64,000 nt of DNA from Spinacia oleracea (lineage: Eukaryota > Streptophyta > Magnoliopsida > Caryophyllales > Amaranthaceae): assembly GCF_020520425.1 (NCBI RefSeq), contig NC_079491.1:992001-1056000 (forward strand), written 5' to 3'. Each line of letters begins with the position of its first letter. The stretch's first letter is position 1. The notes under the pieces were generated by a model, which did no database searches, had not been told where the DNA came from, and saw nothing but the letters and a program-made list of their open reading frames with translations. Made by a program: the position numbers and the translations under genes. Shown here one piece after another: positions 42,301-52,105 of the stretch.

Positions 42301-44000
42301 GGGATATTTCCCTCGTGGGGACTCTCACAGAAGCTTTCTCGTATTATAGGTCCGAATAAATCTCGTGAAGTGTCGTTGTCTTGTATTCCTTTGACTGCAG
42401 AGCAGGCTGAAAATCTGGGATTTGTTAATTACGTAGTTGAAGGCAGTGAACTGATGAAAAAAGCACAGGAAATTGCTGTTTCAATTGCAAAGAACAACCA
42501 AGACCTTGTTTTGCGGTATAAATCTGTCATAAAAGATGGCTTGAAGCTCAACTTGGGCGATGCACTTGCACTGGAAAAGGTAATTAATTTATTTGAGCTC
42601 GTCTTTTTTTTTTTTGGTGATTTTTTTTTTTTTTTATTGTTTGGTTGAGGTCTGAGGGTAACTTGTCACGCGAGAGCCTTGTTCATTGCTAGTATTAATT
42701 GAATGACTTCTACTAATCCACATCCTTGATGAAGCTATATATTCTTGTGGATTGTGAATTTGTGATGATAATTTACTTGAAATCTGACGAGTTTTCTTCC
42801 AAAAGGGTTGAATGAATGCATGACTAGTTAAGTTTGCAAGTTCTCTTTCCCATCTTAGCTGACGCTGGAAGAAGGCCAGGGGTATTAAGAACCCTGTTCT
42901 TGTTTCCAGAACTGTACTTTTTTTTGTTAAGACAGAACTGTACTTACCTTAAGGTTTTCCCCGCTTAGTTTCTGCTGTGTGAGTTTAGGCCGAAATTAAT
43001 TTTGTTGCCTTCAATAGTTCTGCAAAGGCTGTCGTTAGTGCCATGTAACTAGGCTGCGGGATGGCCCGAGGGCCAACCCGGCACGAGCACTAAAAAAGCA
43101 TGGCCCAACATGAGGTCTTGGGGCATGGACCGGGCCTGCGCTGTATTTTTGGGAAAAAGCATGACAAAACACGTTAAATTTAGTAAAATTAGGCTTACAC
43201 ACGATGACCCATGTTTTGAAAATTTTGGCACGAACCGATGCAGAGTGGGTTTGCCATGGGCCGGGACTGTTCAGGCCCGCATCCCATGGGCTCAGCCCCA
43301 CCTGGCACACATGTTAAATATAGTAAAATTAGGCTCAGGCATGACGGCCCATGTTTTGAGTTTTTGGCCCGGCCCGATACAGAGTGGGCTTGGCGTGGAC
43401 CGGGATCGTTCAAGCTCACAGCCCGTAGGCTCAGCCCGCCCTGGCACACAGCCATCTTACATGTAAGCCTGGACCATGTTTTGAAATATTTGGCCTGGCC
43501 TGATGCAGAGCGGGCTTGGCGTGGGCCGGATCCGTCCAAGGCCGCAGCCCGTGGGATCAGCCCGGCCTGGCACACAGCCATCTTACATGTACACCCCCCC
43601 CCCCCCCCCCCCCACCCCGAGCAAAGTAAAAGAATCAATTTGATTCTGAACTGAAGTTCCTTTGTTGTGTTAATTTCTGATCAACAAGAGGACTCTGTCT
43701 GAGTCTGTACTTTTCCTCCAAATCCTAACTGTGATTTGGGTTGTGAAATCAATATCTTAATTCCATTTGGATTGCTCACAATCTTTAGTAATGAAAGAAG
43801 TTAGGTTTTTAACTTATGAGTTTGCAATTTCATGTTCATTTGCAACTGGCTTGTGTCATTAATATATAACTTACCGTTTAAATTACGCGTCTATCTTTCA
43901 GGCGAGGGCTCATAATTATTACGATGGGATGACAAAAGAGCAGTTTAAGAAAATGCAGGAGTTCATAGCCGGGCGAAGCTCAGGACGGTCGAAGTTGTAA
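39325..44000 (+). CDS. ECHIA: peroxisomal enoyl-CoA hydratase/isomerase
   Basis: Three exons (39325-39737, 42297-42579, 43902-44000) join in frame to 264 residues, the length of Arabidopsis ECHIA (At4g16210 type). The crotonase fold shows in TINRPKSLNSLT, the oxyanion-hole block GSGRAFCSGVDLTAAE, KPIIGAISGFAVTAGFEIAL and DTHARFGIFPSWGLSQKL. The protein ends RSKL, a C-terminal SKL that is a type 1 peroxisome signal, so it should hydrate enoyl-CoA intermediates in peroxisomal fatty-acid breakdown (substrate by family inference). The frame stays open upstream of 39325 to about 39097, but that part is leader and duplicated promoter; the ATG at 39325 matches the family start. Intron 1 (2.56 kb) contains tandem copies of the exon 1 end. 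Confidence 0.95.
39673..40400 (+). repeat. tandem copies of the exon 1/intron 1 boundary
   Basis: The last 65 bp of exon 1 with its 5' splice site and about 95 bp of intron recur. Copy 2 starts at 39834 (offset 161) with an open exon part and an intact GTAATT donor at 39899. Copy 3 keeps only the last bases of the exon and the donor (from about 40071). Copy 4, from about 40270, keeps intron sequence only. Confidence 0.88.
40401..42296 (+). other. remainder of enoyl-CoA hydratase intron 1
   Basis: AT-rich intron sequence. Two loose copies of TTAATTTTCT(C/T)CC(G/A)CTGATCAAGCATG occur near 41340 and 41400. No gene or RNA is supported. Confidence 0.4.
43045..43600. mobile_element. GC-rich GGCCCG repeat in enoyl-CoA hydratase intron 2
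   Basis: Tandem-like units of about 110-120 bp carry TGGGCCGGGA-, CAGCCC- and CCATGTTTTGAAAT-type strings, and AGCATGACAAAACACGTTAA near the left end. An inverted relative lies at 59745-60065. It probably belongs to a hAT-type repeat. The right edge is the C20 tract. Confidence 0.6.
43594..43613. repeat. C20 homopolymer
   Basis: Twenty C in a row, then ACCCC. Could form an i-motif or G-quadruplex; its true length is uncertain because such runs are hard to sequence. Confidence 0.8.
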
Positions 44001-44246
44001 ATATTGTTTCTTTTTCACCTTGTTGTAGAAGAATAAAAGTCCAGTATATAACTGGAGACTGTATAGTTTCGGATCACAGTAAGGTTTTAGATCAATTAAT
44101 TGCTTATTAATTAAGTTATTAACCATTCCATTTGCATTTGTTGTTTTCTTCTTTTGCTTGATTGGGCTCAGCTTACTTGCTTAGTATACCACTTAAATGA
44201 AATTTGCAAAGGCATATGGCAGCTTGTTTATTGTAGCTCAGTCTTA

Positions 44247-44398
44247 GGCCTTGTTCTCTTCACCTGATCTGGTGTGATTTTTCTAGTTTATGGTATGTTC
44301 TGAATGTTTTCAGCGAGTCTTTTTTGCTTTTTCTGGTATGGTTTGATCTGGTGTGATTTTTCTGGTAAGCAATAATATAAGATAAAGAGAACAAAGCC
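44247..44398. mobile_element. small MITE, GGCCTTGTTCTCTT ends
   Basis: 152 bp with ends GGCCTTGTTCTCTTCACC and inverse of GGCTTTGTTCTCTTTATC, flanked by TA. TGGTATGG/TCTGGTGTGATTTTTCT units inside; a related stretch lies near 46860-47010. Confidence 0.65.
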
Positions 44399-44421
44399 TA
44401 ACCACTATGTGTGGTATGATA

Positions 44422-44810
44422 AAGGGTTCGTTCAGTATCGTTTTTTGTTTCTAGTTTTTTGTTTTTACAAAACTAAAAACCAAAATATGAAAACCACAAA
44501 AACTAGTTTTCAGTTTTTTGTTGTCAGTTTTCAATATTAACCTGATTACAATAGATATGACTATCTTTTAGTTCATAATTCGATCTATACAAACTTTTAT
44601 ATAAGGCGGTTTCATACAAAAGACCACATTGGTGTCCGTATAAGTTAAACTCTGAAACCAATTAGTTAGTTAAGCAATGAAACCAATTAGTTAATCAATC
44701 AAATTGGTCTTTCGGTAAAACGGGCTTACACAAAAGTTGTCGTTCGATTTAAATCATATGACTTATAAAACCAAAAAAACGGAGACTGGCAATGATACTG
44801 AACGAGCCCT
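44422..44810. mobile_element. MITE with GGGTTCGTTCAGTATC ends
   Basis: Left AAGGGTTCGTTCAGTATCG and right inverse of AGGGCTCGTTCAGTATCATT, flanked by TA. Internal inverted ACTAAAAAC strings. No coding capacity. Confidence 0.65.
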
Positions 44811-45655
44811 TAGTAAGTAAAAAACAGTTTAAATGACCGATAGGAGACAAGTTGTGTTAATTAATGCATAAACAAGCATATAATACGAATTATGAAGCAA
44901 TTACGTATGGATTCTTATCCGTTGTAACTTGTAAGTGGTTCTTGTAGATAGAGTTGTACGAAGTATTATTTATTTTGGTGATTGTGGTATTATAATTATA
45001 ACCTTTAAGATTCCTTCCAATAATTAAACTCCAAGATAGTCTCCTTGTATTTGCAGGCATGATCCATGAAGCATGCATGGGGCTCCAAACAAGACTAGTT
45101 TATGTCTAATTTTAACAAACCTAAGCTAGTGGTGGGAAATGACTTGGTAACCTTGAAGTCACTAAGTTGTAGTCCCCCATCCACTATGTTAAGTTGCGTG
45201 AGATAGGTGGTCAGATTCAGAGTTCGCGTATTTTAAAAGTAAAATAAAAGTGTGTGATATTTTTTTATGATAAATAACTTGATCTTTTTCGACACAATTC
45301 ACGGCCCGACCCATCATGACTTTCACCGAGGGTGGTCATGCGTCAATTATCCCTAACCCACGACCCACCAAATCCACCCAACCTGCCTCGTTGACCATTT
45401 CTACGTGCATGGCAAGGACACACTAGTTTTATATGTACAAAATACTAAATTGTGTACTATCCGTATCTCACAAAGTAGAATGATACAATAGTAGAGTAAG
45501 TTCTGTACATGACTGTCTTATACTCTAATGACATGCATGATATGCGATCTAACAATTAATTAACTGCGGAATAATCTTTTACAAGAATTTGTATAATCAT
45601 TAAACGGGTCCACCTAACGAATATAATCAATCACTAGTATAGTGAGGGCGGAGAG
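44811..45655. other. AT-rich spacer
   Basis: No gene is supported. Confidence 0.4.
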
Positions 45656-45656
45656 G

Positions 45657-45919
45657 CCAATATCTGATATGTATTTCAAAATACATATCACCTCATTAAA
45701 CGACAAAATAGAGATAAGACAAAAATGAAAGCAGGTGCCAGTTTTCAAAGAACATATGCCATTTTGGAAAAATGGATGCCATTTTTCGAAAACCAATGCC
45801 ATTTTCCAAAAACGGATGTCATTTTTTAAAAAAATGATTTTTTCCTTTAGCGTTTGTCTTATCCCTATTTTGTCGTTTAATGAGTGATATGTTTTTGTGA
45901 AATACATATTAGATATTAA
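45657..45919. mobile_element. foldback MITE, AATATCTGATATG ends
   Basis: Ends of about 60 bp are inverted: AATATCTGATATGTATTTCA and AATATCTAATATGTATTTCA, each followed by a block with TTAAACGACAAAATAG. Between them ATGCCATTTTNNNAAAA recurs four or five times. A shortened relative is at 50789. Confidence 0.75.
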
Positions 45920-46330
45920 TTTATACTTCCTCCTAGTATAGTAGTATATTATAGGTTTGGTTTAAGTTTAAAAAGATGCATATACCATGATCTTTATCAT
46001 GTAATGTACGGAGTAAGATAAAAGAGGATATCGACTGTCTGAACAAGCAAAGGTCAAATTTTCGTTTTAAGTAATATTCAAGCTACGAATGTGTTTTTCA
46101 TTGAATATAACTCACCATAAGTGTAAACTTTTTAAATATCGTTATAAAACAAAACCATGGAATTCGAATTTATTTTAATATTTTAGGAAACTAGCGCGGG
46201 CATTTTATTACGTTAAATTAATTTCCGCCAAAATTCTTAAGCAATAGGGAATATAAGCATATTCTGAATGATTGCATGGAATATGAAGTTATATACTCCG
46301 TACTTCATACTTGTACTTTTTAGTATTGTA

Positions 46331-46584
46331 CTACCTCCGTTTCAGAAAGTTCTTTACGCTTTGGAAAATGTGTCCAAAGTATAAAAACTTTAACCGTAAA
46401 TTCTCACCAATATATACATCAAAACGTTACATGTAAGATCTTGTTAGATTCGTCTCGGGATGTATTTTCAGAATATCAAATTTTTATAATTTTTCACATA
46501 CGAAATTGGATATATTAATAGTTAAATATTGCATTGGAGTCCGTGCAAATAGTAACTGTAAAGATCTTTTTGAAACGGAGGTAG
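46331..46584. mobile_element. Stowaway MITE, diverged conserved-core copy
   Basis: Ends CTACCTCCGTTTCAGAAAG and inverse, flanked by TA. Outside the core it differs strongly from the other three copies, yet GATCTTGTTAGATTCGTCTC is unchanged. Confidence 0.85.
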
Positions 46585-47145
46585 TATAACTCTATTGCTT
46601 TTAGCTAGTTTGATGTCTATCTTTCTATTGAATATTTTTTGATACGAATTTAATGGTGTTTTATTAATATATTCGAGGATAATTTACCATCAAAATTCAA
46701 CTTAGAATGAAAAAAGCAAGAACCTCGAACTATAGGAGAATACATATATTACAAAATCTATAGGAAATTTTTTAATGAACAATTCAGTATAAAAAAGACT
46801 ACTCCCTCCGTCCCATATTACTTACATCAATTTGATTGCACTTCTACTACATGTTTTATGGGCTGGTATGTATGGTCTAGTATGGATTTTTCTGGCATGG
46901 CCTAAATGTTTTACGTGAGTGGTTTTTGCTTTTTTATCTAATCTTGCCTGGTTTTTTCTGACATGGTTTGATTTTTTTTCTGAGTTGGTTTAATAAGCAA
47001 TGAGAATAATGTGAAGAAAACAGAATCTTAGTTATCTGAATTATTGATTCCAAGATAAAGTTGAACTGCAAAAAAAACTGGGTAGATTTCAAGTTTACCA
47101 CCATCTTAAGAGACACACCATACATAAGAGGAACTACAAGTAATA

Positions 47146-47328
47146 AGGCTATGTCCTGTTCGACTTATTTTGACTTATTTCAAACAAAATAAGTTCAGAT
47201 CAGACATTTTTACACACAAATAAATTTATTTCAGACAATAAGTTTTTCCAGATAAATAAGTTTAGATGAGTTCAGTTAAGTTCAGATAATATAAGTTCAG
47301 TCAAAATAAGTCTAATAGAACGGAGCCT
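47146..47328. mobile_element. AAGTTCAG-type MITE, best preserved copy
   Basis: Ends AGGCTATGTCCTGTTCGAC and inverse of AGGCTCCGTTCTATTAGAC, flanked by TA; AAGTTCAG units repeat inside. Relatives at 5191, 9064 and 37146. Confidence 0.7.
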
Positions 47329-47329
47329 T

Positions 47330-48085
47330 AAGTTAATTGAATTCCATAATTGTATAATTATATCATTATCATATCTCTCAAACTTTGGACACATCATATC
47401 GTTCCAATTAAGATAAGATGTCATACATAATGGCATCACTAAAAACCAACACCTTGTTGTTCCTGGCATCATGTATTACCAAATTCTAGCGACTTGCCAA
47501 CGTTCAAATATAATCCTTCTTTAATTTTTCATTAAAAGATCTTACACACACTAGGTAGGTAACTTTTAGCTAATTTCTGGTTACTTTTAACATGTTTTAA
47601 TTAACTTTCTGTAATATATTTTTTATGGATAAACATTTTAGAGGGTTACATAGTTACTTTTATACATTATTAGTGATTTTTGAAGGGATAATTTTAATTA
47701 AAGCGAAAAATTGTACAATATTCCACCTTAAAATAAAAATTTGTGATTGGTGAAGCTCGAAATTGTGACATCCTGGTCACAAGGTGAGTTCATCGCCATC
47801 TTCACAAGGCCAAACAAGATCGATTACTCGTATTTGTTTATGTGACGTACTATTAAAAGGAGGAATTACAAGTACAATTCTATTTAATAATTTGGTTTCA
47901 CTCATTTATACGAAGTATGACCTATCTTTTGGTGTACACTTCATGTCTATGATTGATCAATAAGAAACAAACTGAAATAATAATAGGCCTACCTTAATTG
48001 ATACAGATGGATACATAAATACCATAAATAATTGGTGTTATAATATACTCCAATTCATAATCATCCATTTTTGTTCCAAATGAAT

Positions 48086-48087
<2 letters not shown>
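47330..48087. other. AT-rich spacer
   Basis: No gene. AAAGTTAC/TTACTTTTA strings at 47560-47720 loosely recall the interior of the MITE at 26811. Confidence 0.35.

Positions 48088-48135
<48 letters not shown>
48088..48135. repeat. (TAA)n microsatellite
   Basis: About sixteen uninterrupted AAT units, a likely length-variable marker. Confidence 0.95.
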
Positions 48136-48136
<1 letters not shown>

Positions 48137-48526
48137 TTTCCTTATCACAAGGTGTTAGCAACAATGCTGGTAAAGCATCACTTATTCACATGATGCAAAT
48201 TGTTTTTTGATTATTTAAAGAATATACAAAAATACACCAACTTACAACTTGTAACACAATTTATATAATTAATTTAATTCGTTCAAATGAATTATTTAGT
48301 TAATTATATGATTCCCAAGTCAACTAACATCTAGTCGTGGCAACCACCTTTACCAGCTGCCTCACCAAACTTCATTTCATATATAAACTTTATAATTCAA
48401 TCTTCCTTTTGATCCAAAATTTCCCAACAAATTATTGGTAAGTTTTTGTTTGTTACATTTAATTTTCATACAATATATAGGTTTTGATCTTCATTTTTCA
48501 GATCATAATCATAAATATAAAGAGCT

Positions 48527-49387
48527 ATGGTTTGGAAATTATGGAAAAAGAAGGCAATTTTAGCCAAATTTGAGATAATTGATTATCCAATTTTGGTCCA
48601 ACCATTTTATGCAATTTCCATCACTCTTCTTAGCCTTTTGTTACCTCTATCCTTCTTGCTCTTAGCAAGGCTATCAAGTGCTCAATATCTCTTGTCATTA
48701 GCCTCGATTTCGCCTCCCAAAACCTTAATCTTCTCTCTTTTTCTCAACACTAATCCAAACCTAATACATGCCCTAGTGTCCATGATTAGCTTAGCGGCCT
48801 TAATCCACGCGTTAACGGGCCGGATTAGTCTAATTACCGAGCTCCCGGGCCCTATTTTTAGGCCACGTGTCCACGCGGCGTGGATCTTCCTATGTACCTT
48901 ACAAGTGTGTGTTGGGCTAGGGATTGAGGCCACTATTAAGGCAGGAGTTGATGGGGCTGGATTCGGTGATGAGAGGTCCATGTTGAGTAAGTTGGTTTTC
49001 TTTTTGGGCCTACATGAGACCATGATCCATTGGTCTAGGACCATAGTCAGGCCCGTCGTGGACGACACGATATTCGGTAAGGCCCGTCAAGAGAGGTTGC
49101 CCGAGAGGTGGGCCCTCGCCGCTTGTTTCGGGGCGTTGTCGTGGTGGCGGTTGAGGGATGAGGTTGAGTCCTTGGTGGTTGTAGTGGAGGTTAAGAGGGA
49201 AATGATGATCAAAGTTGGGTTAGGTGATTTTCTTGGGTTGTGGTTGTATTATTTGACCGTTGCAATTGGGATGGCTAGAATTATTAAGACAATTTTATGG
49301 TTTGGTTTGACCATTTTTAGAAAGAAGGTAATAGATCATCAAGATTCTAATATTGAATTCATTAGAGAGGATGAAGATAAAGTTTGA
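48527..49387 (+). CDS. plant multi-pass membrane protein of unknown function
   Basis: An intronless 286-residue protein starting MVWKLWKKK, with a TATATAA at 48380 that fits as its TATA box. Four or five hydrophobic segments are visible: about 27-49 (FYAISITLLSLLLPLSFLLL), 80-98 (LIHALVSMISLAALIHAL), 115-135 (AAWIFLCTLQVCVGLGI), a weaker one near 150-160, and about 240-265 (LGLWLYYLTVAIGMA). Between them lies a hydrophilic block with HETMIHWSRTIVRPVVDDTIFG, which looks like a conserved family motif. The C-terminus is charged. It resembles uncharacterised plant transmembrane proteins, but I cannot name a function. Codon use and the long open frame make it a real gene. Confidence 0.8.
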   Translation: MVWKLWKKKAILAKFEIIDYPILVQPFYAISITLLSLLLPLSFLLLARLSSAQYLLSLASISPPKTLIFSLFLNTNPNLIHALVSMISLAALIHALTGRISLITELPGPIFRPRVHAAWIFLCTLQVCVGLGIEATIKAGVDGAGFGDERSMLSKLVFFLGLHETMIHWSRTIVRPVVDDTIFGKARQERLPERWALAACFGALSWWRLRDEVESLVVVVEVKREMMIKVGLGDFLGLWLYYLTVAIGMARIIKTILWFGLTIFRKKVIDHQDSNIEFIREDEDKV

Positions 49388-50148
49388 TGTAAGTCAATTG
49401 TTTTTCAGACTACATTTTTTTTTTTTTTAATTTTGAGATAATTTTTTATATCCCCTTTATATATCTGCGGGAAGTTGTTCACCTTGTATAATGTATTACA
49501 CCGAGAAGCTGTAAATGTATTATAAATGAAGTAATACAAATGCAATTATACCTTGATTTCAATATCAACTTCATAATGAATTGAAAAAAGTATAGCTTGA
49601 TCCACAATTGATTGATTTTTGTACATAGTGATAGATACGTGTGAAAAATTGAGATTTTGAAGTTTGGTGTTATATCAGATGTTTATGTCTGACCTGAACA
49701 TGAAGTTGCATTTAGTGTTATTGGTAAGCAATTCAGTAGTAGGTAATGAAAAGTATAAAATAATTCTTCTATATTTTTGGATAATGAATTATGATACTTC
49801 AACCACAAGAATAACATGTTGGCCACAAAAAAAACAAATTGAGGTAAATGAGTTATGTAATTAATCATCCCCTCAAAAAAAAAAAAAAAATTGTTCCGAT
49901 AAGATCTGGAAACGGTTAAAGAGGTCCTGGCGTTTGCTTGGCTATATTCCTCTTGGTAATATTATGCATATATAAGAACGGTATTCTACCCTGGGGGTAA
50001 TTCGAGGATGACAAATTATCCGTAATAATTCCAATGGGTAAATTTTACACATTGCACTCTACCATTAACCTAAATGTAACAAGTTTCCGTTATTTTTTTA
50101 AAATCAAGATTTTTCTACAATAACGTTGGCCGTTGGGTTAACGACTTA
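49388..50148. other. 3'UTR and AT-rich spacer
   Basis: 3'UTR of the preceding gene, then AT-rich sequence. No gene is supported. Confidence 0.4.
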
Positions 50149-50494
50149 AGAGCAAGATTAGCGCTAGTCTGAGCAATAGTATGAGTAATGGTCTAATTGA
50201 GTATTAACCTAAGACCTCCCATTTAAGTGGGAGAGTATGAAAAAAGTATGAGTAAGAGTCTTGGAATATCAAGACTCTACTTAAGACGCTTAAACAGTAA
50301 ATTATACGTTAATTTTTATTATTTTTTCTTTTTTCTTTTTTCTTTTACAAGTTTGGGAAGTCTTGAATGAGTATGAGGGGTAAAGTGAAAAAAATTAAGT
50401 AAGTCTGAAAAGTATATGAGAAATTGAAAATAAATAAAAATTAATAAAAATTAGATGTGGAAGTCTTAACTCAGACTAGCGCTAATCTTGCTCT
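50149..50494. mobile_element. MITE with perfect 25-bp inverted ends
   Basis: AGAGCAAGATTAGCGCTAGT at the left end is part of a perfect 25-bp inverted repeat with the right end. Flanks AACGACTTA and AACGACAAA look like a 9-bp duplication with two changes, which suggests Mutator. 346 bp, non-coding. Confidence 0.75.
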
Positions 50495-50788
50495 AACGAC
50501 AAAGATGAGGTTGATTATAATAGACAAAAACCTTATTTTTTTTAAAAAATATAACTTGAATTACAAGTACAAGGATACAATACAAAAAATTTCAAACGCA
50601 TGAGTACTAACATAAGTATAAATCAAAGCAACAAAAGGGCATGATGTAGAAAATTCTTATATTTAAATACGTTGATTGAAATTATTAAAAATATTTTTCC
50701 ACAAACACACCCGATATTCTAGCACTTAATACATTTCAACTATTTCAAATTTGAATCGGTCAAACCTCAATTATTCATTGTTTAAATA

Positions 50789-50870
50789 CCAATATCAGAT
50801 ATGTATTGCCATATACATATCTGCCAACAATAAGACTAAATAGGGAAACGACGAACACTAAAACACAAAG
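50789..50870. mobile_element. one-ended copy of the AATATCTGATATG MITE
   Basis: CCAATATCAGATATGTATTGCC and AATAAGACTAAATAGGGA match one arm of the element at 45657. The other arm is missing. Confidence 0.55.
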
Positions 50871-50969
50871 CATTATAAACAAATTGCAACATTCAAAATG
50901 GTATTTTTATGTGAAAAATGACGTTTATATGTGAAAAATGATAATTTTTTTAAAAAATGGTATGGCTTT

Positions 50970-51055
50970 CAACATTCGCTCTTCGTGCGCCCGCAAAGGA
51001 GTTGTGGATACTGCTGTACGAACATCGGATGTTGGGTATCTCACGCGCAGGCGCT
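50970..51055 (+). pseudogene. plastid rpoC2 fragment (NUPT)
   Basis: About 85 bp encode CARKGVVDTAVRTSDVGYLT, the conserved ARKGVVDTAVRTSD block of the plastid RNA polymerase beta'' subunit. It is a transferred organelle fragment without gene context. The following 180 bp (to about 51235) is also less AT-rich than its surroundings and may be organellar, but I cannot identify it. Confidence 0.65.
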
Positions 51056-51389
51056 TGCTTCCGAGACACTTATACAATACTGAAAATCCCTCCAGATTGT
51101 GTTTCAATGACGAGTAAGGCGGTCAAGCTACCGGCACCTGTCTGGTCCTTGTTTGGTTTGGAGCAAAATTCTGGCCCCTTGTTCCTTTCTCCTTGACGTT
51201 GCGGAATTATATCTCTGAAATAAGCGTGAAATTACCAACGTACCATTAAATATGTATTTGTTGGCCTAAAGTATATTTTTATTTTGAAGGTTTAATTAGG
51301 CTAAAGCCCTACAGACTACAGTCTATGAGGCTACTATCTATTTCAAAAATCGCGATGAACAATTACTAAAACACACGCCCATCGCCTGT

Positions 51390-51443
51390 TCTCTATTGAA
51401 CTCCCCCACTCTCTTCTTCGCCGCGCCCTTTGCTCTTCTCAAG
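51390..51443 (+). other. likely non-coding first exon of LSM2
   Basis: CT-rich leader ending CTTCTCAAG before GTTAGC (donor at 51444). The matching acceptor is GGCTACAG ending at 56041. This gives a 5'UTR intron of about 4.6 kb. The exact start site is not visible. Confidence 0.45.
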
Positions 51444-52105
51444 GTTAGCAGCTCTTCTATTGTGTTTTCTTTTCGGCTAATTAGGTTTACAATTTCTGAT
51501 GTTTCAATTCAATTTTCACGCTATATTTCGTTGAATATTTTGGTTGATTTGCGCATTTGTTTGATCCTTCGATTTATATTTTGATAATTACAGATTCGAT
51601 TTGTTGATTTTGGAGAATGTTAGGTTAATGGGGGACGAAGCTGTGGGAAACTTTAGAGTGACAATTGCGAGCTAGGGTTTTTAATTTTGATTGCTGGTGC
51701 TGAATTACGTCAAGCAATCCCCTAATTTAGGCTTTTCGCTTAGGGTTCTTCTATTTCACAGATAAATTAGACTGAGGACTTGAATTTTAGTTTGCACGAA
51801 GTGTTATGATTGTTGTCTTCAGAACTTTGAAGAAAAATGTACATGTTCATTCGTTGATTATTTTTTGTTTGATTTTGTATACGACTTGCTTAAGTGTTTG
51901 CTTATATTCTTGAAAATTGTTCAATGAGCATGCAAAATGTTTTAGTTTGTTCTGATTTCAATAACATAATTGTTGTCTAAATTATTTCCTGAGCTTCCGA
52001 GCTTGTAGCTGGATATTAGAGCCTAATAAATGTGGTGAGCTTGAGCTGAGGCAGTGAAGATGCGCTTAAGCTTGTATGTTTGACATTAAGCCAGGAAAAA
52101 CCAGG

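Noticed and set aside
43035-43654. Frames of 118-147 codons on both strands
   Set aside because: They arise from the GC-rich repeat and read as low-complexity Gly/Pro/Arg; no family match.
46800-46840. Another Stowaway element at ACTCCCTCCGTCCCATATTA
   Set aside because: Only one terminal repeat is present, with no partner within 500 bp; a remnant at most.
48088-48135. CRISPR-like or functional array
   Set aside because: It is a plain AAT microsatellite; no spacers and no direct-repeat array occur anywhere in the window.
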